Source: Rhizobium sp. PDO1-076
GTDB taxonomy: Bacteria > Pseudomonadota > Alphaproteobacteria > Rhizobiales > Rhizobiaceae
NCBI RefSeq assembly: GCF_000247475.1
Contig: NZ_AHZC01000408.1
Location: 35 to 64,034 of the forward strand
Direction: 5' to 3'
Length of the DNA stretch: 64,000 nucleotides
In this document: positions 42,878 through 52,016 of the stretch, piece by piece
How the letters are laid out: every line of letters begins with the position of its first letter
Position numbering within the stretch: the first letter of the stretch is position 1
Notes under the pieces: model-generated
Told to the model about the DNA's origin: nothing
The model's database searches: none
Seen by the model: only the letters and a program-made list of their open reading frames with translations
Program-made: the position numbers and the translations under genes

Positions 42878-43043
42878 CTTTCATAGACAGGAACTGCAGG
42901 AAGCCGCATCCAGGCGGGATAAACCGGACCAGACGGGATCCCGGCCTTGCTTTGGACAAGGCTTCACGGCATGGTTTTTAAAATTTTAGACAATTAGACA
43001 AGCGGACGGCGCTATCACGCCGCCGAGACGGTGGGAGACCAGA

Positions 43044-43406
43044 ATGCAACTGAAGTCACTGGTGGCAATCGCGGCATGTGCAATGGCGCTTTCCTCCTGC
43101 TATTCCAGCGGCCCACGCCCGCTGCCTACCGTGAGCCAGGGGCCGACGGTGGAAGGCGCCTGGGCGGATCCGAACGGCATCGTCTCGACCTTCCAGGGAG
43201 GCACATTCACCACCCGCACGACCGATACCAACCAGGTACTCGCCTCCGGCAGTTACACACTGCAGTCCGACCGTCTGGTCGAGATCAACATGACCTCGCT
43301 GGTGCGCAACACGCAGCAGAAGGTCAATTGCGCCCTGGTCACGCCGAACCAGTTGAACTGCACCTCCGACAGCGGTGCGCAGTTCTCGCTCGCACGCCGG
43401 GCTTGA
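43044..43406 (+). CDS. Omp10-like outer-membrane lipoprotein
   Basis: A 120-residue lipoprotein. The signal peptide ends in the lipobox LSSC (Cys near 19), the site of lipid attachment. The mature part has EGAWADPNGIVSTFQGGTF near 37, TTRTTDTNQVLASGSYTL near 55 and QQKVNCALVTPNQLNCTSDS near 90, closely matching the order of Brucella Omp10. The two Cys may form a disulphide. It has a terminator downstream and 217 bases upstream without another gene. Confidence 0.88.
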   Translation: MQLKSLVAIAACAMALSSCYSSGPRPLPTVSQGPTVEGAWADPNGIVSTFQGGTFTTRTTDTNQVLASGSYTLQSDRLVEINMTSLVRNTQQKVNCALVTPNQLNCTSDSGAQFSLARRA

Positions 43407-43487
43407 GGCCACGCCTGGGTCTGGGCTTGAGACCGGCAAACCTTTGATTTTCGCGTCATCCTGATGACGTCGTCGACATGATATCCA

Positions 43488-43514
43488 GCGGCTGCCCTCG
43501 GCAGCCGCTTTTTT
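43488..43514 (+). terminator. Terminator after omp10-like gene
   Basis: GCGGCTGCC (43488-43496), loop CTC, GGCAGCCGC (43500-43508), then TTTTTT. A second small inverted repeat, CGTCAT-CCTG-ATGACG, is just upstream near 43454. The rest of the 258-base gap before the nucleotidase gene has no visible gene. Confidence 0.85.
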
Positions 43515-43664
43515 ATTTCACCATTCCAAAACATGACACCCAAGGGTGATTTTCTCTTGCGGTTGCCATGACTTGATGAAAACATCCGGCCTTCCAGGGC
43601 GCGGAAGCGGACATCAAGAGCCGTTGTTGCACCGAATGAAGATGTAAAAACAGGAGAGAAAACG

Positions 43665-45545
43665 ATGTTCAGACACCTGCGGTTCGGCCTTTTGAGTGCA
43701 TCCGTACTTGCACTATCCGCCGGCGGCGCATTTGCCGATTTCGAACTTAACATCCTGCACATCAACGATTTCCATTCCCGTATCGAGGCGATCAACAAGT
43801 TCGATTCGACCTGCTCGGCCGAAGAGGCCAGCAAGAACGAATGCTTCGGCGGCATCGCACGCGTCAAGACCGCCATAGATACCCGCCGCGCCGAACTCGA
43901 CGGCAAGAACGTGTTGACGCTCGATGCCGGCGACCAGTTCCAGGGCTCGCTGTTCTACACCACCTACAAGAGCGCACCGATCGCAGACTTCATGAACGGC
44001 ATCGGCTTCGACGCCATGGCGATCGGCAACCACGAATTCGACGATGGTCCGGAAGAACTGGCCAAGTTCATAGATGCGCTGAAATTTCCGATGATCTCCG
44101 GCAATACGCTGGCCGGCCTCGACACCCCGATCGCCGACAAGTTCAAGCCCTACATCATCAAGGAATTCGGCGCCGACAAGGTCGCCGTGGTTTCTGTTCT
44201 GGCCACCGACACCGACGAAACCTCATCGCCTGGCGACAGCGTGCTGTTTGCCGACGAGATCACCTATCTCAAGGAAGCGGTGAAGGAGATCGAGGCGGCA
44301 GGCGTCAACAAGATCGTGCTGCTGTCGCATGTCGGCTACGTCAAGGATCAGGAGATCGCGGCAGCCGTCGACGGCATCGACGTGATCGTCGGCGGTCACA
44401 GCCACACATTGCTGTCCTCGACCGACGAGAAGGCGGCCGGCCCCTATCCGACGCTGGTCAAGAACCCGTCGGGCAAGGACGTGCCGATCGTCACCGCTTA
44501 TTCCTATTCCAAATATCTCGGCGACCTGGCGGTCACTTTCGATGACGCCGGTGTCGTCAAGGCTGCCTCCGGCGCACCGAAGCTGCTCGACGCTTCCGTC
44601 ACGCCCGATGCCGGCTTCGTCGCCAAGGTGGCGGAACTCGGCGGCCCGATCGAAGAGTTGAAGCTTAAGGAAATTGGCTCGAGCTCCGATATCATCGATG
44701 GCTCCCGCGATGTTTGCCGCACCGCCGAATGCACCATGGGCAACCTTGTTGCCGACGCCATGGTCGATCGTCTGAAGGATCAGGGCATCACGATCGCCAT
44801 CCAGAACGGCGGCGGCCTGCGTGCCTCGATCGACGCCGGCACTGTTACCATGGGTGAAGTGCTGACGGTCCTGCCCTTCCAGAACTCGCTAGCCTCTTTC
44901 CAGCTCAAGGGCTCCGACATCGTGGCAGCCCTCGAAAACGGTCTCAGCCAGATCGAGGAAGTCGCTGGTCGCTTCCCGCAGGTCTCAGGCCTGAAATATT
45001 CCTTCGACAAGTCGAAGCCAGCCGGGAGTCGGGTCGTTTCGGTCGAAGTGAAGGAAGGCGATGCGTTCGTAGCGCTTGATCCGAACAAGGTCTATGGCGT
45101 CGCCACCAACAACTACATGCGTGCAGGCGGCGACGGATTCAAGATCTTCGCAACAGCCGGCCAGAACGCCTATGACTTCGGCCCGGGCCTGGAAAGTGTC
45201 GTGGCCGATTTCATCGCCAAGAACAGCCCCTACAAGCCCTACACCGATGGCCGCATCACCGAGGTCGCTGCGGCGGTCGCCGTGCCGGCAGAAGCGGCAC
45301 CTGCCGCGGAAGCTGCGCCTGCGGCCCCGGAAACCGCTGCGGCTGCCCCGGCGGCAACCGCCGTCGAAACCGCAACCACCGCTGCCGTAACGGCCTACAA
45401 GGTGGTCGCCGGTGACAGCCTGTGGAAGATCGCCAAGGCAACCTATGGCAACGGTGCGCTGTGGACGAAGATCGCCGAGACCAACGGGCTGAAAAACCCC
45501 GACCTGATCGCCGTCGGCAAGGAACTGGAATTGCCCGCCAACTAA
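43665..45545 (+). CDS. Secreted 5'-nucleotidase/metallophosphatase with C-terminal LysM domain
   Basis: A 626-residue UshA-like enzyme expected to release phosphate from nucleotides in the periplasm. A signal peptide (LLSASVLALSAGGAFA) precedes the metallophosphatase: LHINDFHSRIE near 30, LDAGDQFQGS near 85, GNHEFDDG near 120 and GGHSHT near 243. The 5'-nucleotidase C domain follows with IQNGGGLRASIDAG near 380. After an Ala/Pro-rich linker (about 535-575) comes a LysM domain with KVVAGDSLWKIAKATYGNG near 580, which should hold the enzyme to peptidoglycan. GGAGAG precedes the ATG. Confidence 0.9.
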   Translation: MFRHLRFGLLSASVLALSAGGAFADFELNILHINDFHSRIEAINKFDSTCSAEEASKNECFGGIARVKTAIDTRRAELDGKNVLTLDAGDQFQGSLFYTTYKSAPIADFMNGIGFDAMAIGNHEFDDGPEELAKFIDALKFPMISGNTLAGLDTPIADKFKPYIIKEFGADKVAVVSVLATDTDETSSPGDSVLFADEITYLKEAVKEIEAAGVNKIVLLSHVGYVKDQEIAAAVDGIDVIVGGHSHTLLSSTDEKAAGPYPTLVKNPSGKDVPIVTAYSYSKYLGDLAVTFDDAGVVKAASGAPKLLDASVTPDAGFVAKVAELGGPIEELKLKEIGSSSDIIDGSRDVCRTAECTMGNLVADAMVDRLKDQGITIAIQNGGGLRASIDAGTVTMGEVLTVLPFQNSLASFQLKGSDIVAALENGLSQIEEVAGRFPQVSGLKYSFDKSKPAGSRVVSVEVKEGDAFVALDPNKVYGVATNNYMRAGGDGFKIFATAGQNAYDFGPGLESVVADFIAKNSPYKPYTDGRITEVAAAVAVPAEAAPAAEAAPAAPETAAAAPAATAVETATTAAVTAYKVVAGDSLWKIAKATYGNGALWTKIAETNGLKNPDLIAVGKELELPAN

Positions 45546-45567
45546 GACCGTTTGACGCATGACAACA

Positions 45568-45599
45568 AGCCGGCCCGGGCTTTCCCGGGCCGGCTTTTG
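45568..45599 (+). terminator. Strong terminator after the nucleotidase gene
   Basis: AGCCGGCCCGGG (45568-45579), loop CTTT, CCCGGGCCGGCT (45584-45595), then TTTT; a perfect 12-pair stem. Confidence 0.85.
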
Positions 45600-45668
45600 C
45601 TTTTATCAGATGATCCTCGATACAATTTCCGACGTAGTGGCATTCAGCCAGCCCATCAGGATAACAAA

Positions 45669-46703
45669 ATGACCGCACTGCCCGCCCATTGGCCATCCGA
45701 CCATCCGCCCGTCAATTTCGGCAAGGTCGGCGTTCTTCTCGTCAATCTCGGCACACCGGATGGTACCGACTACGAATCGATGCGGCGGTATCTGGCGGAA
45801 TTCCTGACCGACAAGCGGGTCATCGAATGGTCGCGACTGTTTTGGTACCCGATCCTCTACGGCATCGTGCTCAACAAGCGGCCGCAGAAGGTCGGCGAGG
45901 CGTACAAGTCGATCTGGAACAACGATCTCGACGAAAGCTATCTGCGCACCTATACGCGCAACCAGGCGGAAAAGCTGGCAGAGGCCTTCAGGGATCTCCC
46001 GCATGTGCATGTCGATTGGGCCATGCGCTACGGTCAGCCGGCGATCCAGAAGAAGATGGTGGAAATGCAGAAGGCCGGTTGCGAGAGGATCCTCGTTTAT
46101 CCGCTCTATCCGCAATATGCAGCCGCCACCACCGCCACCGTCAACGACGAAGCCTTCAAGGCGCTGTTGAAGATGCGCTGGCAGCCGGCACTGCGCACGG
46201 TGCCGCAATATGCGGACGATCCGGTCTATATCGACGCACTGGCAAACTCGATAGAGACCCATCTTGCAACGCTCGACTGGCTGCCGGAAGTGGTCCTCAC
46301 CTCCTATCACGGCATCCCTATGTCCTATTTCAAGAAGGGCGACCCCTATCATTGTCAGTGCTACAAGACGACGCGCCTGTTGCGCGACCGACTTGGCTGG
46401 TCGAAGGAAAAGCTGATGGTCACATTCCAATCCCGTTTCGGGCCGGAAGAATGGCTGCAGCCCTATACCGACAAGACCGTGGAAAAACTGGCCAAGGATG
46501 GCGTCAAGCGCATCGCCGTGCTCAATCCGGGCTTCGTTTCCGATTGCCTCGAGACGCTGGAGGAGATCGCTGTCGAGGCAGGAGAGGATTTCCTGCACAA
46601 TGGCGGAGAGAAATTCACCCATATCCCCTGCCTGAACGACAGTGTCGACGGCATGCGGGTCATCGAAACGGTGGTGCGTCGCGAACTGCAAGGCTGGATC
46701 TGA
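45669..46703 (+). CDS. hemH: Ferrochelatase
   Basis: Inserts ferrous iron into protoporphyrin IX, the last step of heme synthesis. The 344-residue protein has VGVLLVNLGTPDGTD near 20, MRYGQPAIQKKMVEM near 117, the catalytic His in VVLTSYHGIPMSYF near 208 and TFQSRFGPEEWLQPYTDKT near 253. ATG 45669 has AGGA upstream; the open frame back to 45552 overlaps the preceding terminator and is not coding. It is membrane-associated in relatives. Confidence 0.95.
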   Translation: MTALPAHWPSDHPPVNFGKVGVLLVNLGTPDGTDYESMRRYLAEFLTDKRVIEWSRLFWYPILYGIVLNKRPQKVGEAYKSIWNNDLDESYLRTYTRNQAEKLAEAFRDLPHVHVDWAMRYGQPAIQKKMVEMQKAGCERILVYPLYPQYAAATTATVNDEAFKALLKMRWQPALRTVPQYADDPVYIDALANSIETHLATLDWLPEVVLTSYHGIPMSYFKKGDPYHCQCYKTTRLLRDRLGWSKEKLMVTFQSRFGPEEWLQPYTDKTVEKLAKDGVKRIAVLNPGFVSDCLETLEEIAVEAGEDFLHNGGEKFTHIPCLNDSVDGMRVIETVVRRELQGWI

Positions 46704-46727
46704 GATCCACAGCATGACCGAACTGAC

Positions 46728-46760
46728 GAAGGGCCGTAGCGATGCGGCCCTTCTTCTATT
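46728..46760 (+). terminator. Probable terminator after hemH
   Basis: GAAGGGCCG (46728-46736) pairs perfectly with CGGCCCTTC (46745-46753) across 8 bases. The following TTCTATTCT is only a weak T-run. Confidence 0.6.
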
Positions 46761-46779
46761 CTGCCACGAGAAAACATTA

Positions 46780-46833
46780 AACCAATCGGTTGACAATCAA
46801 GATAACGCCAGCCATATTCAACCACATGGTTGA
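46780..46833 (+). promoter_or_regulatory. Promoter and twin operators of the ArsR-SRPBCC operon
   Basis: TTGACA (46790-46795), 17 bases, CATATT (46813-46818) is a good vegetative promoter, placing the transcript start at about 46824-46826, on or next to the ATG at 46826. Two copies of AACC-N4-GGTTGA lie at 46780-46793 and 46820-46833, exactly 40 bases apart; the first overlaps the -35 and the second the start site. This fits autorepression by the ArsR protein. Confidence 0.65.
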
Positions 46834-47200
46834 GCAACATACCCACGACATGAATTTGGTCTTTGACGCACTTGGCGATGCGACGCGGCGGCAGATGCTG
46901 CACGATCTCGCTGATGGCGAACGCACGGTCAGCGATCTGGCACACCCTTACGAGATGTCGCTTGCGGCAGCCTCCAAGCACATCAAGGTTCTCGAAAATG
47001 CCGGCCTGATCCGCCGCGAAATACGCGGACGGACCCATCTGTGCCGTCTGGATCCCGGACCACTCGCGACGGCGCATGAATGGCTGAACTTCTATCAACG
47101 CTTCTGGACCGGTCGCCTCGATACACTCGAACGGCTCCTCCGGCAGGACGACAAGCAGATATCCCCCGGCCCTGATAAAAAAGAGAGGAATGACACATGA
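46826..47200 (+). CDS. ArsR-family transcriptional regulator
   Basis: A 124-residue winged-helix regulator. The fold begins NLVFDALGDATRRQMLHDLA, the recognition helix lies in MSLAAASKHIKVLENAGLI near 50, and the wing is REIRGRTHLCRLD. The C-terminus continues with a helix (WLNFYQRFWTGRLDTLERLL) typical of the ArsR proteins paired with SRPBCC partners. No metal-binding motif is seen. ATG 46826 lies on the predicted transcript start, so translation may be leaderless; ATG 46850 is the alternative. Its stop overlaps the next start (ATGA). Confidence 0.85.
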   Translation: MVEQHTHDMNLVFDALGDATRRQMLHDLADGERTVSDLAHPYEMSLAAASKHIKVLENAGLIRREIRGRTHLCRLDPGPLATAHEWLNFYQRFWTGRLDTLERLLRQDDKQISPGPDKKERNDT

Positions 47201-47730
47201 CCGAAACAGCAACTCTCGACGCTTATGGCGTTGTCACCGAGCCTGCCACGTTGAAGATCGAACGCCTTTTGCCCGGCCCGGTCGAGCGGGTCTGGGACTA
47301 CCTGACCAAAAGCGACCTTCGAAGGCAATGGCTGGCCTCGGGCGACATGGACCTTAAGGTCGATGCGCCGTTCGAACTGACATGGCGCAACGACGAATTG
47401 ACCGATCCGCCCGGCACCCGCCCGGAGGGTTTTTCCGAACAGCACAGCATGCAGAGCCGGATCACCGAACTGGAACCGCTGCGCAAGCTGACCTTCACCT
47501 GGGGCGATTGCGGCAGTGTAACGATGACCCTGGAACCCAGGGGCACGAACGTGCTGCTGACGCTGGTCCACCAGCGTATTTCCGATCGCAAGAACATGCT
47601 GATGGTCGGCGCCGGCTGGCACATGCATCTGGATATTCTGGCCGCCCGCATCAATGGCACGAAAGCCCAGCCCTTCTGGGATGGCTGGCTGCGCCTGCGC
47701 GAAGAATATGATCAACGGATACCCGCCTGA
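47197..47730 (+). CDS. SRPBCC (AHSA1-like) family protein
   Basis: A 177-residue helix-grip protein with a hydrophobic pocket. It has the usual ERLLPGPVERVWDYLTKSDL near 22 and GDMDLKVDAPFELTWRNDE near 48, and ends with GAGWHMHLDILAARINGTK near 141. ArsR-SRPBCC pairs are widespread; the SRPBCC partner is thought to bind or act on a small hydrophobic ligand, but none is known here. It is translationally coupled to the ArsR gene and is followed by a terminator about 100 bases on. Confidence 0.85.
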   Translation: MTETATLDAYGVVTEPATLKIERLLPGPVERVWDYLTKSDLRRQWLASGDMDLKVDAPFELTWRNDELTDPPGTRPEGFSEQHSMQSRITELEPLRKLTFTWGDCGSVTMTLEPRGTNVLLTLVHQRISDRKNMLMVGAGWHMHLDILAARINGTKAQPFWDGWLRLREEYDQRIPA

Positions 47731-47827
47731 GTGAATTTCCCCGCACGGCCCTGCGAACGATGACAGATGCCGTGCAATCAAAGTCGCCATCCGCGATGAT
47801 CGATCCGATCCAATCTGGGACATGAAA

Positions 47828-47852
47828 GGGGCGCCGCGGCGTCCCTTTTTTT
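47828..47852 (+). terminator. Terminator after the ArsR-SRPBCC operon
   Basis: A compact stem 47828-47845 (GGGGCGCC with GGCGTCCC, one G-U pair) is followed by seven T residues. Confidence 0.75.
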
Positions 47853-48159
47853 GTCGCCGCAGGAAAGGAAATGCTCATGCAACCCGCAAGCGCATCCGCA
47901 AAGAGCGAGTGCTGATTTTTTATGCAACCAAACAATGAAGGCGATCGAAAAAGGCATAATATATCAGCGATTTGGTCCCGACGCCGGTCAGTTATCGAAC
48001 ATAACAAAAGCACCTAAAGGTTGACTAACAACATCTGTAAAATTTGACGAATTACATCTAACACATTGTATTCAATTGAGATTTCGTATCGATGATTTCT
48101 TATATTAACTGACATTTAAATATTGATGCCTAAATTTAAGGCCAACAAAGGAGACGATC
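47853..48159. other. AT-rich upstream region of the Cache protein/MCP genes
   Basis: About 300 bases with clearly lower GC than the surroundings and no supported gene. It contains a likely vegetative promoter, TTGACG (48044-48049), 17 bases, TGTATT (48067-48072), and a near-palindrome GCCTAAATTTAAGGC near 48127-48141 just before the ribosome-binding site GGAG. Confidence 0.5.
48044..48072 (+). promoter_or_regulatory. Predicted promoter of the Cache protein/MCP genes
   Basis: TTGACG, a spacer of 17 bases, and TGTATT, giving a leader of about 80 bases before ATG 48160. Confidence 0.5.
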
Positions 48160-48768
48160 ATGGCATTTTCTAGATCCACGTTGGCCGCTGCAGCTTTGAT
48201 GTTGTCGGCCGCCTCAACAGTCGCCGAACCGGCCAAACCTGATGTTCAAAAGATGATTACGCCGGCTGTTATCGAAGAGATGCGCCAGTGGATCGACACC
48301 GAGATCGTGCAGGTTTCCGTCGGCGCCCAGAACGCTGCCAAGAGTGATCTGGCGCAGGAAAAGATCGATGAACTCGACAAGATGTGGCGCGCCGAGCAGG
48401 AAGCCGCCGATAAGCCGCTGATCGCAGCCACCTTGTCCAACCCCTTGTCTGTCTATCTCGCGCGCATGCAGGGCCGGTCGCTCGGTCTCTATGCCGAGAT
48501 CTTCATCATGGATCAGAATGGCCTGAATGTCGGCCAGAGCTCGGTCACGAGCGATTTCTGGCAGGGGGACGAGGACAAGTTCCAGAAGACCTATGACGTC
48601 GCCGATGATGCGCTCTTCATCGATGAGCCGGAATGGGATGACGAAGCCAAGATCTGGCGCAACCAGGTCAGCTTCACGCTGACGGATGCGGCCAAGACGA
48701 AGATCGGCGCGGTAACCGTCGAGATCAATCTGACCGAACTGCAGCGCCGCCAGTCACCGGCCACCTAA
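48160..48768 (+). CDS. Periplasmic Cache/PDC-like sensor protein
   Basis: A 202-residue protein with a signal peptide (LAAAALMLSAASTVA) and no other membrane segment. The mature part starts with a long helix (MITPAVIEEMRQWIDTEIVQ) and continues with the order seen in PDC/Cache domains: AEIFIMDQNGLNVGQSSVTS near 110, DFWQGDEDKFQKTYDV near 131 and VSFTLTDAAKTKIGAVTVEI near 167. Cache domains normally form the outside part of chemoreceptors and kinases; here the domain is free in the periplasm. An MCP gene follows 81 bases on, so the two may work as receptor and ligand-binding partner. Confidence 0.72.
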   Translation: MAFSRSTLAAAALMLSAASTVAEPAKPDVQKMITPAVIEEMRQWIDTEIVQVSVGAQNAAKSDLAQEKIDELDKMWRAEQEAADKPLIAATLSNPLSVYLARMQGRSLGLYAEIFIMDQNGLNVGQSSVTSDFWQGDEDKFQKTYDVADDALFIDEPEWDDEAKIWRNQVSFTLTDAAKTKIGAVTVEINLTELQRRQSPAT

Positions 48769-48849
48769 CCAGCCATATGATGAACGCTTGAGGCCAGTCA
48801 CAGCCCAATCCCGCTGAACGGCCACACAATTTTTCACAGGAACGAACCC

Positions 48850-50802
48850 ATGCTGAAGAATATCTCCGTGAGCGCAAAAGGTTTTGCAGCCTTTGGCATT
48901 CTGGCCGTGATCGCGATCGGCGCCTCCGGCGTGATTTACACGCGCGCGACGACCGCCACCGCCCTTGTCGAACACAATCAGGAACTCGAACAGCTGCAGG
49001 GCGCGGCATCGACCTTTGTTGACGATGTCACGGAGGCAAACCTTGCCCTGAAGAACTTCCTGCTGACGGGCAACCGTGATTTCGTCGCGGAATACGCGGA
49101 TGTCGTGAAACGGCTGGATGCGGAAAAGCCTGAGCTTGAAAAGCTCTTCGCAGCGTATTCTGCGGCCGACCTTCCGGCCGTCACCGAAGCACTGGGTATT
49201 CTGAATGAGTGGCGAACGAGCGTCGTCGACAGGCAAGTTGGTCTGATGCGCGATCCGATGACCGTCGAACTTGCCCGCGCCCTGGAGCTGACCGGTTCCG
49301 GCACCAAGTTGCTCGGCAACTTTGCCACCACCATCAGCAAGGCAACAGACTCGGTTCAGCAGCAGATCACTGTCGCTTCCGGCGACCAGAAGACGGCACT
49401 TGGCGCGGTCGAATGGATCAGCATGTTCGCCGCCATCACAGTCGCGCTCGTTGCCGGCCTGATGAGCTTGCTGAACTTCCAGCTGGTGTCCAGGCCGCTC
49501 GGCAAACTCGCCGACGCGACCTCGCGTCTTGCCAATGGCGACCTGAACGTCGCGATCGAAAAGGGCGGCAAGGACGAAATCGGCAAGATGGCCGAGGCCA
49601 TGCAGGTCTTCCGCGAGGCAGCGATTGCCAACAACCGCCTGCAGGGCGAAGCCGAGCAGAACCGCAAGCAGGCCGAACTGGACCGCATCGCGGCTCAGGA
49701 GCGCGCCGAATCCGACGCAGCCGAACGCTTGCGCATCGCGACCTCCGGCCTCGCGCACGGCTTAAAGCGCCTTGCCGCCGGTGAACTTTCCTTCCAGCTG
49801 AATGAAGCCTTTGCACCGGACTTCGAAGCCCTGCGTCACGACTTCAACCAGTCGGTGCGACAGCTGAACACCACTATGGGTAGCATTGCCAACAGCGTCG
49901 CAACCATCGAAACCGGTACCCGCGAAATTGCCTCGGGCACTGATCACCTCTCCAAGCGCACCGAGCAGCAGGCGGCAGCCCTTGAGCAGACGGCAGCAGC
50001 CGTCGAACAAATCACCGCCAACGTGGTCAACTCGACAAAGCGCACGGAAGAAGCCCGCGGCGTAGCGACCCAGGCCAATTCCTCGGCCACAGAATCCTCC
50101 AAGGTCGTCGCCCATGCCGAAGACGCCATGCGCAAGATCGAACAGAGTTCACAGCAGATCTCCAACATTATTGGCGTGATCGACGAGATTGCCTTCCAGA
50201 CCAACCTGCTGGCACTCAATGCTGGCGTCGAGGCCGCCCGCGCTGGCGAAGCAGGCAAGGGCTTTGCAGTCGTCGCTCAGGAAGTACGCGAACTGGCACA
50301 GCGTTCGGCCAACGCGGCAAAGGAAATCAAGGCGCTCATCCACAATTCGACGACGGAAGTGTCGAGCGGGGTCGATCTGGTTCGCAAGACCGGTGAAGCA
50401 CTGCGCACCATCGGCGGCTTCATTGCTGAAATGAACACCCACATGGATGCCATCGCGATTTCCGCCAAGGAACAGTCGACTGGTCTGTCGGAGGTCAACC
50501 ATGCCGTCAACTCGATGGACCAGACCACCCAGCAGAATGCGGCCATGGTCGAGGAATCCAATGCGGCATCCGGCGCCCTTGCCGGCGAAGCGGCAAAGCT
50601 GCGCGAACTGATCTCCCAGTTCGCCATCGAAGCGACCGCCTCGGCCCAGTCCTCCGGATTGCGTGAAACGGCCCGTGCCATGGCGCAGCCGACCCGCAGC
50701 CCGGCAGCGCGTCCCGTGCAGCAGCCGGCCCGCACCAGTGCGCCGATGCCGCGAAGCCATGGCAATGCAGCCGTTGCCCAGGACAGCTGGGAAGAATTCT
50801 GA
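48850..50802 (+). CDS. Methyl-accepting chemotaxis protein
   Basis: A 650-residue chemoreceptor. One membrane helix is near residues 11-32, a periplasmic helical domain of about 150 residues follows, and the second membrane helix is near 192-215, followed by HAMP (SRPLGKLADATSRLANGDLN). A second HAMP-like unit is near 300-345. The signalling tip reads DEIAFQTNLLALNAGVEAAR then AGEAGKGFAVVAQEVRELAQ, the standard MCP hairpin. The last residues, SWEEF, match the xWxxF pentapeptide that tethers CheR/CheB. No che genes are adjacent. Its partner may be the Cache protein encoded just upstream. Confidence 0.93.
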   Translation: MLKNISVSAKGFAAFGILAVIAIGASGVIYTRATTATALVEHNQELEQLQGAASTFVDDVTEANLALKNFLLTGNRDFVAEYADVVKRLDAEKPELEKLFAAYSAADLPAVTEALGILNEWRTSVVDRQVGLMRDPMTVELARALELTGSGTKLLGNFATTISKATDSVQQQITVASGDQKTALGAVEWISMFAAITVALVAGLMSLLNFQLVSRPLGKLADATSRLANGDLNVAIEKGGKDEIGKMAEAMQVFREAAIANNRLQGEAEQNRKQAELDRIAAQERAESDAAERLRIATSGLAHGLKRLAAGELSFQLNEAFAPDFEALRHDFNQSVRQLNTTMGSIANSVATIETGTREIASGTDHLSKRTEQQAAALEQTAAAVEQITANVVNSTKRTEEARGVATQANSSATESSKVVAHAEDAMRKIEQSSQQISNIIGVIDEIAFQTNLLALNAGVEAARAGEAGKGFAVVAQEVRELAQRSANAAKEIKALIHNSTTEVSSGVDLVRKTGEALRTIGGFIAEMNTHMDAIAISAKEQSTGLSEVNHAVNSMDQTTQQNAAMVEESNAASGALAGEAAKLRELISQFAIEATASAQSSGLRETARAMAQPTRSPAARPVQQPARTSAPMPRSHGNAAVAQDSWEEF

Positions 50803-50835
50803 GCAGCGCCAACCGGCAAAGGCGACGGAATGACC

Positions 50836-50870
50836 AAGGGCGGCGTGATGCAGATCACGCCGCCCTTTGC
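50836..50870 (+). terminator. Strong terminator after the MCP gene
   Basis: A perfect 14-pair stem (50836-50849 with 50854-50867) around GCAG. The T-run is short (TTTGCATTT). Confidence 0.75.
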
Positions 50871-50993
50871 ATTTATCGCCGATCCACAACCTCAAAGCCT
50901 GTCCATTGTTCCCCGGGCTCTTGCAATCAGCAAGTGCTTTCACGATGTTAGGACAACAGCACAAACGGCGCCGCGCCGTCTGAGGAGGAAACA

Positions 50994-52013
50994 ATGCTCA
51001 ATCTTGCCGGTCCGGATATCGTCGTCATTGCGGTGGCGGTGCTCGTCATCCTGGTGCTCTTTGCCGGGATCAAGACCGTGCCGCAGGGCTATCGCTATAC
51101 GATCGAACGGTTCGGCCGCTACACACGCACGCTTGAGCCCGGCCTCAACCTGATTATCCCCTTCTTTGATCGCATCGGCGCGAAGATGAATGTCATGGAG
51201 CAGGTGCTCGACGTACCGACCCAGGAGGTCATCACCAAGGACAATGCGTCCGTCTCCGCCGATGCCGTCGCCTTCTATCAGGTGCTGAACGCCGCCGAAG
51301 CGGCCTATCAGGTATCCAATCTGGAAAACGCCATTCTCAACCTGACCATGACCAATATCCGCTCGGTCATGGGTTCTATGGACCTCGACGAACTGCTGTC
51401 GAACCGTGAAGTGATCAACGACCGCCTTTTGCGTGTCGTCGATGATGCCGTCCGCCCCTGGGGCATCAAGGTCACGCGCGTCGAGATCAAGGATATCCAG
51501 CCGCCGGCCGACCTTGTCGACGCCATGGGCCGGCAGATGAAGGCGGAGCGCGAGAAGCGCGCCCAGGTGCTGGAAGCCGAAGGTTTCCGCAATGCCCAGA
51601 TCCTCCGTGCCGAAGGTGCCAAGCAGTCTGCCATCCTCGAAGCGGAAGGCCAGCGTGAAGCGGCCTATCGCGAGGCCGAGGCCCGCGAACGCCTGGCCGA
51701 AGCCGAAGCGAAGGCAACCCGCATGGTATCGGAAGCGATCGCTGCCGGCGACATCAATGCGATCAACTACTTCGTCGCCCAGAAATACACCGAGGCGATG
51801 GCCGCGATCGGCACCGCGTCCAATTCCAAGATCGTTCTCATGCCAATGGAAGCCTCGGCCCTGATCGGCTCGCTCGGTGGCATTGGCGCCATCGCCAAGG
51901 AAGTCTTCGGCGACCAGCCGCGCGCAGCCGTTCCGCAGGCTCCCGCCCGCTCCGCTCAACCCGCGCGTCCGACCCCGCCCGTCAATCCCTTTGCACCACC
52001 AAGTGGGACCTGA
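50994..52013 (+). CDS. SPFH/Band 7 (stomatin, QmcA-like) membrane protein
   Basis: A 339-residue scaffold protein of membrane microdomains. One N-terminal helix ([20 protein letters not shown]) is followed by the Band 7 domain ([20 protein letters not shown] near 27 to about 190), then a charged coiled coil (about 185-250, [20 protein letters not shown]) and a Pro-rich tail. GGAGG precedes the ATG. Its gene is 3 bases from an NfeD gene, the usual partner; the pair is found across bacteria and is thought to help membrane protein quality control. Confidence 0.92.
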   Translation: MLNLAGPDIVVIAVAVLVILVLFAGIKTVPQGYRYTIERFGRYTRTLEPGLNLIIPFFDRIGAKMNVMEQVLDVPTQEVITKDNASVSADAVAFYQVLNAAEAAYQVSNLENAILNLTMTNIRSVMGSMDLDELLSNREVINDRLLRVVDDAVRPWGIKVTRVEIKDIQPPADLVDAMGRQMKAEREKRAQVLEAEGFRNAQILRAEGAKQSAILEAEGQREAAYREAEARERLAEAEAKATRMVSEAIAAGDINAINYFVAQKYTEAMAAIGTASNSKIVLMPMEASALIGSLGGIGAIAKEVFGDQPRAAVPQAPARSAQPARPTPPVNPFAPPSGT

Positions 52014-52016
52014 GCC

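Noticed and set aside
43520-43664. Possible Pho box upstream of the 5'-nucleotidase gene
   Set aside because: I looked for two CTGTCAT-like repeats and found only weak resemblance (CCATGACTTGATGAA), not enough to call.
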